Source of the DNA: 2-12-FULL-65-11 sp049679965
GTDB taxonomy: Bacteria > Acidobacteriota > Vicinamibacteria > Vicinamibacterales > CAVVIG01
NCBI GenBank assembly: GCA_049679965.1
Contig: JBAUGX010000220.1
Span: 1 to 64,000 of the forward strand
Direction: 5' to 3'
DNA length: 64,000 nt
This document shows, piece by piece, positions 1-8,271 of this stretch. Positions within the stretch are counted from its first letter, which is position 1, and every line of letters starts with the position of its first letter. The notes under the pieces were generated by a model. It did not search any database and was not told the DNA's origin. It was given only the letters and a program-made list of their open reading frames with translations. The translations under genes and the position numbers were made by a program.

Positions 1-49
1 CCGCCGGCGGCGCGCCCGGCCCTGACTGGTCGTCGTCGCGTGTCGTCAT
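1..49 (-). CDS. Partial gene, probable VirB10/TrbI N-terminus
   Basis: Only the first 16 codons are inside the window. The ATG (47-49) overlaps the TGA stop of the VirB9-like gene (46-48) in the usual ATGA coupling. The visible peptide is hydrophilic and rich in Asp, Gly and Pro (starts MTTRDDDQSGPG), as expected for the cytoplasmic head of VirB10. VirB10 follows VirB9 in most type IV secretion operons. The identity rests on context; the sequence alone is too short to decide. Confidence 0.45.
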   Translation of the reverse strand, partial: MTTRDDDQSGPGAPPA

Positions 50-870
50 TTCGCCCTCCGCACCGGCCGCTGGTCGAACGTCCACTTCTGCTTGCCGATC
101 ACGAGGTACCCGCGCTCCAGAACTTTGGGCACGATGTAGGTGCCGTGCTCGACCTGGAAGTTCACAAGATTCGGCATCCCATCCCGAATCTCGTAGAGCG
201 ACGGTAGCTCGGGTGCGTCGGACCGAATGTAGGTGAACGCCTCGTCGTGAAACATGGCGGCCACGAAGAACGGCTTGGCGTTCGCCACGTAGCGATACGG
301 GAATGCGAGCGTCGTCGGAAAGGTCCGGCGAAACGTCGTGACGCGCGCTTCGGCGGAGTCGGCCGCGGCAGCGGTGGCGCGCGCGATGTCCTGGACCGCC
401 GTCGTTTTCGCGGTCTCAGTTTCTTGGCGCGCGTCCGCGAGTTCCCGGCGGAGGGCGTCCACCTGGGCCGCCGGATAGAACCGGGGTGATCCACCGAGCG
501 ACGGCAATTGCGTCTGATCCGCGGTGATGGTGATCTTTAAGTCGGGATCGGCCGCCCCCTCGGTCAGCAGAAACGAATACACGTGGCCGGCCGCGGTGAC
601 CAGATTGAGGTTCGTAGACGCGCCGGCTTTGCCCGGTTTCACATAGGCGAAGTTCTGCGCCCCGGAGACGACCCAGACGTCCTTGTCGCCGCACACGAAG
701 TCCAGAATCTCTTCGCTGTCCGGCAGAATGATCAGCGTGGTGAAGCGCAGCTTCGCATTCACGCGGATAATCGATCGCGCGTCGTAGGTCACTTCTCTGG
801 TGGTCTGCGCGGCGGTAACAGCGTTGAGGGCCATCACGCCGAACAGCAGGCTGAGGACGATCCGTTTCAT
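46..870 (-). CDS. virB9: VirB9/TrbG-like outer-membrane-complex protein of a type IV secretion system
   Basis: 274 aa. VirB9 forms the outer layer of the conjugation channel together with VirB7 and VirB10. An N-terminal signal peptide is visible (hydrophobic run, then AxA near residue 20). It is followed by the family's beta-rich N-lobe (residues about 25-125, including LRFTTLIILP and VVSGAQNFAYVKPG). A helical, Ala-rich linker (about 140-175) leads to a C-lobe with the pattern FPYRYVANAKPF. The start at 870 is chosen because AGGAG lies 8 bases upstream. The gene begins inside the last codons of virB4 (ATGA overlap), so the two are translationally coupled. The Trb or Vir subfamily cannot be settled from sequence alone. 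Confidence 0.85.
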   Translation of the reverse strand: MKRIVLSLLFGVMALNAVTAAQTTREVTYDARSIIRVNAKLRFTTLIILPDSEEILDFVCGDKDVWVVSGAQNFAYVKPGKAGASTNLNLVTAAGHVYSFLLTEGAADPDLKITITADQTQLPSLGGSPRFYPAAQVDALRRELADARQETETAKTTAVQDIARATAAAADSAEARVTTFRRTFPTTLAFPYRYVANAKPFFVAAMFHDEAFTYIRSDAPELPSLYEIRDGMPNLVNFQVEHGTYIVPKVLERGYLVIGKQKWTFDQRPVRRAK

Positions 871-3254
871 CCGATCGCTCCTTTCGAGGGATCCCGTGGG
901 GTGGTATTCGTGTAGAGGGCGTAGGCCTGCGGGTCGACGTGGAGATTGATGACTTTCGAGACATCGGGACGCTTGAGCAGCGCCTGTTGCCGCGGCCGAA
1001 GCTGTGCGATCAGGGCGGCTTCGGTCTGGTTGAGGTGAAAGCGTTCGCGGGCGCGCTCCAGGTCCATCCCCGGATTCGCCAGAAAGAACTTGGTCGGACA
1101 GCTCTCGACGACCGTCCGGAGGAGATCGGCATCGAGAAAGTCCTCGCTGCTCTGGGTGGCCAGGATCATCGCCGCGTTCCGCTTGCGCCAGGTCTTCAAG
1201 GCCTCCCGGATGTACCCCTTCACCGTGGCGTTCCGCGCGAAGCGCCACGCTTCGTCCAGCACGAAGAGCTTGAGTTGCGAGGCTGCCGACCGGTTCTGGA
1301 TCGAGGCGCTCGCGCGGTGGAGGACGTAGAACAAGAGCGGCTCGAGGACGAGCGGGAACTGCTCGAGCCCTTCGAAGTCGAAGCATTGCACGCGTTGAAA
1401 CGTGAGCGTGTCCTCCACGTTGTCGAAGAGCGCGGCATACGGGCCCCCTTGCACCCACCGGTGGAGATGCTGCGCGAGGGCGCGCGGGAGCAGGTTGGCC
1501 AGCGTGATGAGCCGCCGCTGCGGCGCGTCTAAGGCGTAGACGTTCTCGACCGCCTCGTAGAGGTCGCGGTCCTCGACCAGCGTGAGCTGGTGCTGCCCGC
1601 TGGCTTCCACGAGCACGCGCACGAACAAGAAGAGAAAGTGCAGATGCTCGGGCGTGGGATCCAAACAGAAGGGATTGATGGTGAAGCTGCGCTCGGTCAG
1701 CCCCATCCGCCAGATGCTGCCCCCCAACCGCGTCACGAGTGCGTCGTAGCTCCCCCCGAGATCGAAGATGACCGTGACGGGGTCGTACTGCTGCGCGTGG
1801 GTCACGATGAAGTTCGTGAGAAACGACTTCCCCGATCCGGTCGCCCCCTGGATGAGGACGTGCCCCACGTCCTGGTAATGCAGGTTCCAGAAATACGGAG
1901 TCTGGTATTCCGTTTCGAACACCGCCAGGCAGTCGCGGTCCGCGAGATGCCGGCTGTGCCGGTCGCCCGTGTCGAGTGTGAAGAGAAAGCTGAGGTCGGC
2001 CGCGTTGGTGTTGAGGAGCGCCAGCCGACGCAGGTTATGGGACGCATTGCCGGGCACGACCGCGAGCCAGGCGTTCAAGAGGTTGTAACTCTCCTCATAG
2101 AGCGCTCCGTCGTGCCCGGCAAAGACCTTGACGCATTCCGCGACACTGCGATCGAGCCGGCCGGCGTCGCGGTCGTAGGCGACGACGGTCAGGGAGCAGG
2201 CGCCGAAGATATGGCCGTCGACTTCGAGCGCCGTCAAACTCTGCCCGAGCTCCTGGACGGTGGCGGCGGCCGAGTCGTCCACCAGCATGTCCTCCGTCTT
2301 CGTCTGCGGACTGAGATAGTTGACGAGCGACACCTTCTGATTGAAGAAGTGGCGGCGCCTGGCGTGGAGGTCGCGCCGCATCTGGGCATTCGAGAGCCGC
2401 TGCCACTCGAAGCACGCGATGAACGTGCTGGGGATCGCGTACAGGTCCTGCAGGATGTGCGCAAACGTCTTCGCCGGCGGTTCTTTCATCGTGAGGACCT
2501 TCACGCGGTACCCGTCGACGAGCAGGTGATCCCGGTGGCATTCAATCGGGGAATCGGCGACGTAGAAATCCAGATGCGTGTCGTGCGTCAGTCCGACGGG
2601 GTCGACCTTGTGCGGCGCGTAATTGAGCAGGCGCCGAAAGAAACGGAAGGCCTCGTCCTTCGGCAGGAGGCGGGGCGCCACGGTGTCGGCGAGCTGCACC
2701 GTGAACGCGTGGGCCTTCTGGTGGAGGGTGGCGGCGGCGCGGTCGATCTGCTCGGCGAGCGCCGCGCTCGTCGCGCGCGCCGAGAACGTCTCGCGGACCA
2801 CGGACCGCGGCGACTGCCAGAGACGCGCGGCCGTGCCCGACAGGCTCCGCCGCGCCGTCCAGCCTTCGTAGAGCACCACGAGATAGAGGTCCAGCTCGAA
2901 GAGCGCGTCCGCTTTAGCGGTGAGGTAGGCGGCTCGGCGGACGAGCGCTTCGTTGACCATCGGATGGGAGTGCGTCGTCGGGGCGATGGGCGCAGCGGGC
3001 CGCTTGATCACGTACTGGTAGATCCGGAACGACTCGTCGAGGTGCCGGAGGGCGCGCTCGAAGCGATGGGCGACGGTCCGCCGCTCGGCGTGATCGAGGC
3101 ACTCATAGTCGACACCGCGGAGCCGGTACACCTGGCCGAGCGCCCCAGCCTTGGTGAGGAACGTCGTGTCATCGACGAACCCCCAGAGCGCGAGCAGGTT
3201 GTGGACGGTGCCGGCGTCGCGGTAGTCCTTGAGGACACGGCGGACGGAGACCAT
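867..3254 (-). CDS. virB4: VirB4/TrbE-type conjugation ATPase
   Basis: 795 aa, the usual size for the motor ATPase that powers pilus assembly and substrate transfer on the inner face of the inner membrane. The N-terminal half is the CagE/TrbE/VirB4 region. The C-terminal RecA-like domain carries a Walker A (GATGSGKSF, about residue 470), a Walker B (LFVLDEAWRF, about residue 660) and a downstream ILATQSSEDF motif typical of the family. The ATG at 3254 is preferred over longer forms because a GGAGGG ribosome site lies 5 bases upstream and it overlaps the TGA of the VirB3 gene by one base (TGATG). It is the best conserved marker of the transfer operon and is intact. Confidence 0.93.
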   Translation of the reverse strand: MVSVRRVLKDYRDAGTVHNLLALWGFVDDTTFLTKAGALGQVYRLRGVDYECLDHAERRTVAHRFERALRHLDESFRIYQYVIKRPAAPIAPTTHSHPMVNEALVRRAAYLTAKADALFELDLYLVVLYEGWTARRSLSGTAARLWQSPRSVVRETFSARATSAALAEQIDRAAATLHQKAHAFTVQLADTVAPRLLPKDEAFRFFRRLLNYAPHKVDPVGLTHDTHLDFYVADSPIECHRDHLLVDGYRVKVLTMKEPPAKTFAHILQDLYAIPSTFIACFEWQRLSNAQMRRDLHARRRHFFNQKVSLVNYLSPQTKTEDMLVDDSAAATVQELGQSLTALEVDGHIFGACSLTVVAYDRDAGRLDRSVAECVKVFAGHDGALYEESYNLLNAWLAVVPGNASHNLRRLALLNTNAADLSFLFTLDTGDRHSRHLADRDCLAVFETEYQTPYFWNLHYQDVGHVLIQGATGSGKSFLTNFIVTHAQQYDPVTVIFDLGGSYDALVTRLGGSIWRMGLTERSFTINPFCLDPTPEHLHFLFLFVRVLVEASGQHQLTLVEDRDLYEAVENVYALDAPQRRLITLANLLPRALAQHLHRWVQGGPYAALFDNVEDTLTFQRVQCFDFEGLEQFPLVLEPLLFYVLHRASASIQNRSAASQLKLFVLDEAWRFARNATVKGYIREALKTWRKRNAAMILATQSSEDFLDADLLRTVVESCPTKFFLANPGMDLERARERFHLNQTEAALIAQLRPRQQALLKRPDVSKVINLHVDPQAYALYTNTTPRDPSKGAIG

Positions 3255-3550
3255 CAGACCCTCCCCGCTCGTGCCGCGTCCCATTTGGCCGCGTCGTACC
3301 GCCGGCGCGCGAGGCCGGAGCGCAACAGGATGCTCAGGAGCTGCGGATCGCGCGCGGTGCTGCACCAACCCACGAGATAGAGCGCCACGAACAGCAGACA
3401 GCCGGCGAGGAAGCTATAGAAGAGGTTGAAGGCCGCGACGCCCACGAGGAGCGCCAGAAAGAACAGGCGGCGATCGACGCCCCAGACCGTCAGCGGCCGA
3501 TAGAGGGCGCGCGACACGACTCGAAATTCCGGCTGGTTGTCGGGCGTCAT
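3254..3550 (-). CDS. virB3: VirB3/TrbD-like inner-membrane protein
   Basis: 98 aa. A conserved short N-terminus (PEFRVVSRALYRPLTVWGVDRR) precedes two closely spaced membrane segments (about residues 28-62, with a turn at YSFLAG), then a basic C-terminal tail. This is the VirB3/TrbD pattern; the protein works next to VirB4 in the inner membrane. The position between the pilin and VirB4 genes and the size agree. The longer open frame upstream overlaps the pilin gene in another frame and was not used. Confidence 0.75.
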   Translation of the reverse strand: MTPDNQPEFRVVSRALYRPLTVWGVDRRLFFLALLVGVAAFNLFYSFLAGCLLFVALYLVGWCSTARDPQLLSILLRSGLARRRYDAAKWDAARAGRV

Positions 3551-3554
3551 GGCG

Positions 3555-3875
3555 TCAGAACAACCACGCGAGGAACTGCGCCGCGAAGAGCGCCAGGCCG
3601 CCGCCGAAAACGATGCCGCTGATCTGGCGCTTCGCGCCGCCCTCGCCATACATGAACATGAGGCCGCCGAGCACGATGGCGACCAGCGCCAGCGATCGGG
3701 CCAGCGGCCCTGTGAACGACAGCTCGAGATTCGCAGCGGCGCGTTCCCAGGGCGACTGGGCAAAGCTCGCCGTGGGGAGTAACACGATCGCGACCGCGAT
3801 CGCCCAGACGCGACGCACCCGCGCGCCAGACATGGCAAGCCCGTGGGACGAACGGCACCGCAACAACGACATCAT
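3555..3875 (-). CDS. virB2: VirB2/TrbC-like pilin subunit
   Basis: 106 aa. A long basic signal peptide ends in a membrane stretch and a good cleavage site (LLPTASFAQ, about residue 37). The mature part has two hydrophobic helices (LALVAIVLGGLMFMYGEG and ISGIVFGGGLALFAAQFL) around a short polar loop, the standard layout of VirB2/TrbC pilins. The start at 3875 has GGAGG 7 bases upstream and overlaps the stop of the 107-aa gene before it. The pilin is the second gene of the transfer operon, 5 bases before VirB3. Confidence 0.8.
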   Translation of the reverse strand: MMSLLRCRSSHGLAMSGARVRRVWAIAVAIVLLPTASFAQSPWERAAANLELSFTGPLARSLALVAIVLGGLMFMYGEGGAKRQISGIVFGGGLALFAAQFLAWLF

Positions 3876-4195
3876 GAAGACCTCCGAGTCGGTGGACATG
3901 GGGACGCATCGATGGCATCGGGCACGACCTGCCAACCCTGCGCGATGAGGACGGCTTCGAGCCGCTCGGCATCGGCAACGAGCCCCTCGAGCGTGACGTG
4001 CAGCTGCAAAGAGACGAGCTCTGCATCGAGCTCGAGGCCGAGCGCGTACCCGAACGACGTCTCGACGACGAGCCCGCGCAAATCGTCGGTCGCGCCGCGC
4101 AGATGCCAGAGGACGATGGGACGCGGCCGGCGCGACCGACTCCGCGATCGGTCCGAGCGTCGTGTGAGATCTGCGGCAGTCAGCGCCTGGTGCAT
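3872..4195 (-). CDS. Hypothetical 107-aa protein, first gene of the transfer operon
   Basis: No family recognised. The protein starts MHQALTAADLTRR, has an Arg/Ser-rich basic stretch (residues about 12-25), then a compact, probably alpha/beta half (VLWHLRGATDDLRGLVVETSFGY, LVSLQLHVTLEGLVADAERLEAVL). There is no signal peptide or membrane segment. A perfect AGGAGG lies 4 bases before the ATG at 4195, and its stop overlaps the pilin start (TGATG), so it belongs to the type IV secretion operon. It is the first gene behind the sigma54-like promoter at 4226-4242. It could be a cytoplasmic accessory or regulatory protein; this is inference from position only. Confidence 0.65.
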   Translation of the reverse strand: MHQALTAADLTRRSDRSRSRSRRPRPIVLWHLRGATDDLRGLVVETSFGYALGLELDAELVSLQLHVTLEGLVADAERLEAVLIAQGWQVVPDAIDASPCPPTRRSS

Positions 4196-4225
4196 GCGGC
4201 CTCCTTGTGTGCTGGCCGTCTCCAC

Positions 4226-4242
4226 AGCAAAAGGCGTGACAA
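4226..4242 (-). promoter_or_regulatory. Sigma54-type (-24/-12) promoter of the transfer operon
   Basis: Read on the minus strand the site is TTGTCACGCCTTTTGCT. The sigma54 consensus is YTGGCACGrnnnTTGCW. Every fixed position matches except the second G of the -24 element, and the spacing between the -24 and -12 blocks is exact. Transcription would start near 4215, leaving a leader of about 20 bases that contains the AGGAGG of the 107-aa gene. The neighbouring gene encodes a sigma54 activator, which strengthens the call. Confidence 0.65.
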
Positions 4243-4419
4243 CCACACGCCGTCCGCGATCCACGCGCGCACGCCGGCCGAGACCGCGAGGACGCGTCTC
4301 GCCCGGTCCACGTGATCGTGTTGATCGCGAAGGACATCGCACGAGATCGCGCGACGTGAGACGCGTGCGCACGCCAGGTGGCGCTCGCGCCATGCGATCG
4401 CGCGAGAGAGGTTCACACG

Positions 4420-4490
4420 TGACCCAGGCTCATGACCCGCGGTCAGAAGTGACCCGGATGCCCGCCGCGTGTGCCGGTCAGCGTCGGTCA
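4420..4490. promoter_or_regulatory. Cluster of TGACC/GGTCA boxes, probable upstream activator sites
   Basis: Six TGACC or GGTCA half-sites lie in 71 bases: 4420, 4433, 4441, 4450, 4476 and 4486. They include a TGACC-CGC-GGTCA palindrome (4433-4445) and GGTCA-GAAG-TGACC (4441-4454). The cluster lies about 200-270 bases upstream of the sigma54-type promoter at 4226-4242, the normal distance for enhancer sites of sigma54 activators. It overlaps the 3' end of the activator gene. The GGTCA-N4-TGACC form recurs near the excisionase (34405-34449). Confidence 0.55.
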
Positions 4491-5497
4491 CGCAGCTTCC
4501 GCTTCAGCGTCGAGAGCGAAATGCCCAGTTCCGCCGCTGCCTGCCGCCGGTTGCCTTGATGTCGTTCGAGGACTGATCGGACATACTCGCGTTCACGCGC
4601 CCGGAGTGGACGAACCTCTCCCGCTCGCTCGGGGGCGTCCGGCGCGTGCTGGACGCTGGGCGGGAGGTCGTCGAGCTGGATCGTGGTACCGGTCGCCACA
4701 GCGCAGGCGCGCTCAATCGCATGTTCGAGCTCGCGGATATTGCCCGGCCACCGATAGCTCAGGAGGCGTTCGAGGGCCAGCGGCGCGTAGGCGACCACCG
4801 GCCGGCGGAGCCGTTGCGCCGTGTGCACCAGGAAGTAGTCCGCGAGGGCGCGTAAATCCTCGGGACGGTCCCGGAGCGGCGGTACATGCACGTCCACGAC
4901 GCGCAGCCGATAGTACAGGTCCTGCCGAAACCGGCGCGTCCGGACCTCCTCCGCGAGGTCACGGTTCGTCGCCGCGATGAGCCGGACATCCACCGGTCGT
5001 GTCCGCGTCTCCCCCACCCGACAGACTTCGCGTTCCTGGAGCACGCGTAGCAGCTTCACCTGCATCGCCGCCGTGACTTCGCCGATTTCATCCAGGAACA
5101 GCGTGCCGCCCTGGGCGGCCTCGAAGACGCCGAGTCGATCCTGTACGGCACCCGTGAAGGCGCCACGGACGTGGCCGAACAGTTCGCTCTCGAGGAGCGC
5201 GTCCGCGAAGGCACCGCAATTGACGGCGACAAACGGCCGACCGGCCCTGCGCGAGGCCTGGTGGAGCCAGCGCGCGAGCCGCTCCTTCCCGACGCCGCTC
5301 TCACCGGTGATCAGCACGGTGGAATCCACGGGCGCGATACGCGCCGCGAGCGCCATCACCGCCCGCATGCCAGGACTCTGGGTCCCGATGGGGAGATCGG
5401 ACGAGGCGCCGGGTCGGATGGGATTGTGGGCGACGGATGCGGGAGACGGACGGACGAATCGCGAGTCAGGAGTCGGGGCGTGCTCATCTGGGGCCAT
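4478..5497 (-). CDS. Sigma54-dependent transcriptional activator (AAA+ plus Fis HTH, no receiver)
   Basis: 339 aa. A short N-terminal tail without a receiver, PAS or GAF domain leads directly into the AAA+ domain. That domain has a Walker A (GESGVGKE), the sigma54-contacting GAFTGA loop, a Walker B (GTLFLDEIGE), and the arginine-finger region (FRQDLYYRLRVV). A WPGNIREL motif follows. The C-terminus is a Fis-type helix-turn-helix (NRRQAAAELGISLSTLKRKL). All catalytic motifs are intact, so it should hydrolyse ATP and open sigma54 promoters. With no sensor domain, activity is probably set by its amount or by a partner protein. It is encoded directly upstream of the transfer operon and its sigma54-type promoter, so it is the likely activator of conjugation. 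Confidence 0.92.
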   Translation of the reverse strand: MAPDEHAPTPDSRFVRPSPASVAHNPIRPGASSDLPIGTQSPGMRAVMALAARIAPVDSTVLITGESGVGKERLARWLHQASRRAGRPFVAVNCGAFADALLESELFGHVRGAFTGAVQDRLGVFEAAQGGTLFLDEIGEVTAAMQVKLLRVLQEREVCRVGETRTRPVDVRLIAATNRDLAEEVRTRRFRQDLYYRLRVVDVHVPPLRDRPEDLRALADYFLVHTAQRLRRPVVAYAPLALERLLSYRWPGNIRELEHAIERACAVATGTTIQLDDLPPSVQHAPDAPERAGEVRPLRAREREYVRSVLERHQGNRRQAAAELGISLSTLKRKLRDRR

Positions 5498-6004
5498 GGG
5501 GAACGGATCCTCGACGACAAAGACCGGCGGGCATGTGAGTGTTGTGCCAACCCCGCCGGTCGTTTAGTCAGGTCGGCAGAACTGTTGCTCTGGCAAGAAC
5601 TGTGACGCGCCGTCGTCGATCAGATCGTCCGAGCGCAGACGGTGTGCAACGACGGGCGGCGTGGGCGAAGCCGTGGAACGCGCAGGAGTTGCAGAGAGGG
5701 TCCGCCTTCGGGTGGCGTCACAGCGAGTCAGCATCAGATCTGATCGTGATCGGTCCGGCGGGAAGTGGCTACCCATGAGCACGCGAAACCGTGAACGTGA
5801 GCCGTGGGTAGGACATGCTCCATGGGTCTGCGGTATCCAGCCATCGTGATCGCGATCTGAGCCGGCGGCAGACAGGAGCGGACGATATGGCCAAGGAGCG
5901 CGGCCGCGACCGATTCGCGCCGGGCGTGAAAGCAACGGTTGGCTGTGCGGCGTTGAAGGAAGTGTGCAACCGTCGATGTGAGATCGCGATTCTCGCCGAC
6001 GCGG
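5498..6004. other. Intergenic region upstream of the sigma54 activator, with one stem-loop
   Basis: No credible coding sequence is seen; open frames on both strands lack ribosome sites and family features. An inverted repeat with perfect 10-base arms (GACCGGCGGG at 5522-5531, CCCGCCGGTC at 5552-5561) lies just upstream of the activator gene. It could be a leader hairpin or an operator. The minus strand inside the loop reads TTGGCACA, like a -24 element, but no -12 GC follows, so no sigma54 promoter is claimed. Confidence 0.5.
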
Positions 6005-6466
6005 TCAGAGGCACCCGAGTTCCCTGAAGCTGACATACCGCCCGTCGCCGACGATGATGTGGTCCAGGACGTCGATACCGAGCAGCCCGCCGGCCGCCAC
6101 CAGGCGTCGCGTCACCTCGTGATCGTCTGGACTGGGCGTCGGATCGCCGCTCGGATGGACGTGCGCGAGCACCAGACAGCGGGCGTTGGCGAGGATGGCC
6201 GCGCGAAACACATCGCGGGGATGGACCGTCGTCGAATCGAGCGTGCCGCGGCTGACCTCGTGATACGCCAGCACCCGGTGCTTCGCCGAGAGGCACACGA
6301 TCGCGAAGACCTCGGCCGGCTCGTGCTGCAGGATCGGAACCAGGACCGCCGCCGAGTCACACGGCTTGCTGAGGGTCCGCCCGATAAGGATCGAGCGGCC
6401 CTCGTCGTCTTTCTTCACCGTATACCGTACCGTCAGCTCGCGAAGTCTCATCGTGTCCGTCTGCAT
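6005..6466 (-). CDS. radC: RadC-like JAB-domain protein
   Basis: 153 aa. It has the RadC C-terminal JAB/MPN fold without the N-terminal helix-hairpin-helix of chromosomal RadC. The JAMM motif is complete: an upstream Glu region (HEVSRGTLDST) and HVHPSGDPTPSPDD. Single-domain RadC proteins like this are common on conjugative elements and prophages, where their role is not settled. The start at 6466 has GGAGG 8 bases upstream. A GGTTCCT/AGGAACC inverted repeat lies 28 bases upstream of the start codon, shared with two other genes of the element. It probably stands alone as a transcription unit. Confidence 0.88.
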   Translation of the reverse strand: MQTDTMRLRELTVRYTVKKDDEGRSILIGRTLSKPCDSAAVLVPILQHEPAEVFAIVCLSAKHRVLAYHEVSRGTLDSTTVHPRDVFRAAILANARCLVLAHVHPSGDPTPSPDDHEVTRRLVAAGGLLGIDVLDHIIVGDGRYVSFRELGCL

Positions 6467-7001
6467 GGCGTGTCCTCCGGATGTGCGTGTTCGGGTTCCT
6501 TCGTGGAGGCCAGGAACCTGAACGCCGCCACCGAGGACACGCGCGAGACGCCGATCCGCCGAGGTCGTGGTCGAACGCAGCGACCGTGATCAGCCCGTGG
6601 GCTGGCGCGGCCGGCGAAGCCGGGATTCGCTGCAGGACCGCGACCGCCCGTGACGTCACGGCGGCGGAACGGCGGCTCGCGGTTAGGAGACGGACACGAG
6701 AGGAGAAGGAGGAGGAACGGTCGTAGTCGGTGGGGGTCGAGGGCTGATCAGACGAGGGCGGGTAGGAAGCGACTGAGAGCGTCTGGAGGAGCTGACAGCG
6801 GGGCGAATGGTCAGGGGTGGTCGTGAGCGGCACGAGCCACGAGACTGATGCGATTGCTCGGTGCGAGTCGAGAGCGTGTGAGAATCTCCTCGAGCTGTCG
6901 CAAGCCAGCGCATCGGGCGGTTGATGGCCTCACTGAAGCGTGCGGCGTTACCAGTTGAGAGAGTGCGACGGAGCGCCGGCGCGCTCCGTCGCAGAGTGCC
7001 G
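6467..7001. other. Intergenic region with GGTTCCT inverted repeat (6494-6518)
   Basis: No gene is recognised here. The notable content is GGTTCCT-N11-AGGAACC at 6494-6518, just upstream of the RadC-like gene. The rest (6520-7001) is GC-rich and holds only unsupported open frames. Confidence 0.5.
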
Positions 7002-7337
7002 TCAGGCGTCAGCGACACCCGCGGTCGTTTCGTACTCGGCGTACGCCTCGAGGATGCGGTCGCGCAGGGCGTTCTGCGCCGTCACGTCGACGATCGGTCG
7101 CAGCAGCGCGAAGCTGCGTCGCTCGCCGTTGACGTTGTACTGGCGTGCCGGGAACGTCACGTTCCGGCCGGCGCCACTGCGGCGCTCCCAGACGCTGAAG
7201 CCGATCAGCTTCAGGCCCTCGAAGAGCGAGTCGCCCACGAAGTGGATCTCGACGTCGGCGAGCTTCCCCGGAGGGTTGCCCTTGTCGTTCGGCGTGATCT
7301 TGATCGTGACGGTGTCGGCGTGTGTGGTGGTCTGCAT
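7002..7337 (-). CDS. Small SpoVG-like protein
   Basis: 111 aa. The central and C-terminal part (FEGLKLIGFSVWERRSG, then VTFPARQYNVNGERR, then RDRILEAYAEYE) follows the pattern of SpoVG-type nucleic-acid-binding proteins: a short beta sheet with a conserved V-x-F/M-P turn and a terminal helix. The assignment is by pattern only and moderate. A perfect AGGAGG lies 9 bases before the ATG at 7337. The upstream region carries three GGTTCC-type inverted repeats (7354-7414), so it probably shares control with the RadC-like and DUF3768 genes. Small SpoVG-like proteins are frequent cargo on conjugative elements. Confidence 0.7.
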   Translation of the reverse strand: MQTTTHADTVTIKITPNDKGNPPGKLADVEIHFVGDSLFEGLKLIGFSVWERRSGAGRNVTFPARQYNVNGERRSFALLRPIVDVTAQNALRDRILEAYAEYETTAGVADA

Positions 7338-7353
7338 CGGTCTGTTCCTCCTG

Positions 7354-7414
7354 AGGAACCGTGATTGGTTCCTTCATGCCGTGTGAGGAACCATCACGAC
7401 GTTCCTAGTGGAAC
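7354..7414. promoter_or_regulatory. Three nested GGTTCC/GGAACC inverted repeats
   Basis: AGGAACC-N6-GGTTCCT (7354-7373), GGTTCCT-N12-AGGAACC (7367-7392) and GTTCC-N4-GGAAC (7401-7414) lie upstream of the 7002-7337 gene. Related copies lie upstream of the RadC-like gene (6494-6518) and the DUF3768 gene (9214-9251). The arms are perfect 7-mers. They may be operators for one regulator or leader hairpins. Confidence 0.55.
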
Positions 7415-7958
7415 AGAAACGGCGCGCACGTCGCCCGCGGCCGGGGCCTTCAGCACTGAGCGTGACCAGGTGCCCTGGCACGGCCGCCGCAGCGGCGTCC
7501 TCGGTGCATGGCTCCGGACGATCACGGGTGACGTGCGAGACGTGGACAGGACAGACCAACAGTCCGCCGAGACGGATGTTTCAGATCACCTGACACCGCA
7601 GGATTAGCCCTTGGTGAGATCGTCAGCGTCGATGGCGCGAGGATGGACCGAGCGCAGGCTGGGACAATCTGGTGTCAGCGTGGCCGGGCCACTCGACGGC
7701 CGCCAAAAGTCGACGGCGGAGCCGCACGGGCCCTGCTGGCGCGCTCAGTCGAACGGCAAGCGGGTGTTGCATCGAAGATCGCAAGCAGCGGACCGGCGTC
7801 ACCTTTAGACGAAACACTTGGCGATCCTGGCGGGTGCGTTCAGCGCGCGCCTCGCGCAGCCCCAGCAACGCGACGCGGACGATCTCAGGGCAGCGTTGGG
7901 TTGCCTGACCCTCGCCCAGCCGATGTCGCGCTCGATGGGCTGATGTGGTCGCATGTGT
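7415..7958. other. Intergenic region, no gene recognised
   Basis: The open frames here have no ribosome sites, atypical composition and no recognisable family. Nothing else stands out apart from the operator at its right edge. Confidence 0.5.
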
Positions 7959-7979
7959 TAGAATGTAGTCTCATTACAT
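7959..7979 (+). promoter_or_regulatory. Promoter and operator of the toxin-antitoxin pair
   Basis: A -10-like TAGAAT (7959-7964) overlaps the inverted repeat ATGTA-N7-TACAT (7963-7979) immediately before the antitoxin gene. Antitoxins of the Phd/VapB type usually bind such palindromes to repress their own operon. Binding here would cover the -10 element. Confidence 0.5.
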
Positions 7980-7992
7980 GATGGAGAAGGCT

Positions 7993-8271
7993 ATGGCCGA
8001 GCGCCGCATCGGGATACGGGAATTGAAGTCCAAGCTAAGCGAGTGCGTCCGAGAGGTCAGAGGCGGTGGCACGATCGTGGTGACGGAGCACGGTCGGCCT
8101 GTGGCACGGATGATCGCGGACGCCAGCTCGTTGGATGAGCGACTTGAGGTGCTCGCCAACGCGGGTCGCATTCTGTGGAGTGGCCGGCGCCTGAAACCCG
8201 CGACGCCGGTCGCACGGGTACGCAACCGCCGGAAGACGGTGGCGGATCTGATCAGCGAAAATCGCGAGTGA
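7993..8271 (+). CDS. Phd/YefM-type antitoxin
   Basis: 92 aa. The N-terminal half (RRIGIRELKSKLSECVREVRGG, then IVVTEHGRPVARMI) is the classic DNA-binding fold of the prevent-host-death family. The basic C-terminal tail is the usual toxin-neutralising part. The ATG at 7993 is preferred over 7978 because GGAG lies 8 bases upstream; 7978 overlaps the operator. The toxin gene starts inside its stop codon (GTGA). Confidence 0.9.
   Translation: MAERRIGIRELKSKLSECVREVRGGGTIVVTEHGRPVARMIADASSLDERLEVLANAGRILWSGRRLKPATPVARVRNRRKTVADLISENRE

Noticed and set aside
1590..3380. Long plus-strand open frame of 596 codons
   Set aside because: It is the reverse frame of the VirB4-like gene, with highly charged, unstructured composition and no ribosome site.
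5522..5561. Sigma54 promoter in the stem-loop upstream of the activator (TTGGCACA)
   Set aside because: No GC at the -12 position with correct spacing; only a stem-loop is claimed.
6005..6466. RadC-like JAB protein as the deconjugase of the ubiquitin-like operon
   Set aside because: It is 4 kb away, under separate control with a different repeat motif, and single-domain RadC proteins are common on elements without Ubl genes.
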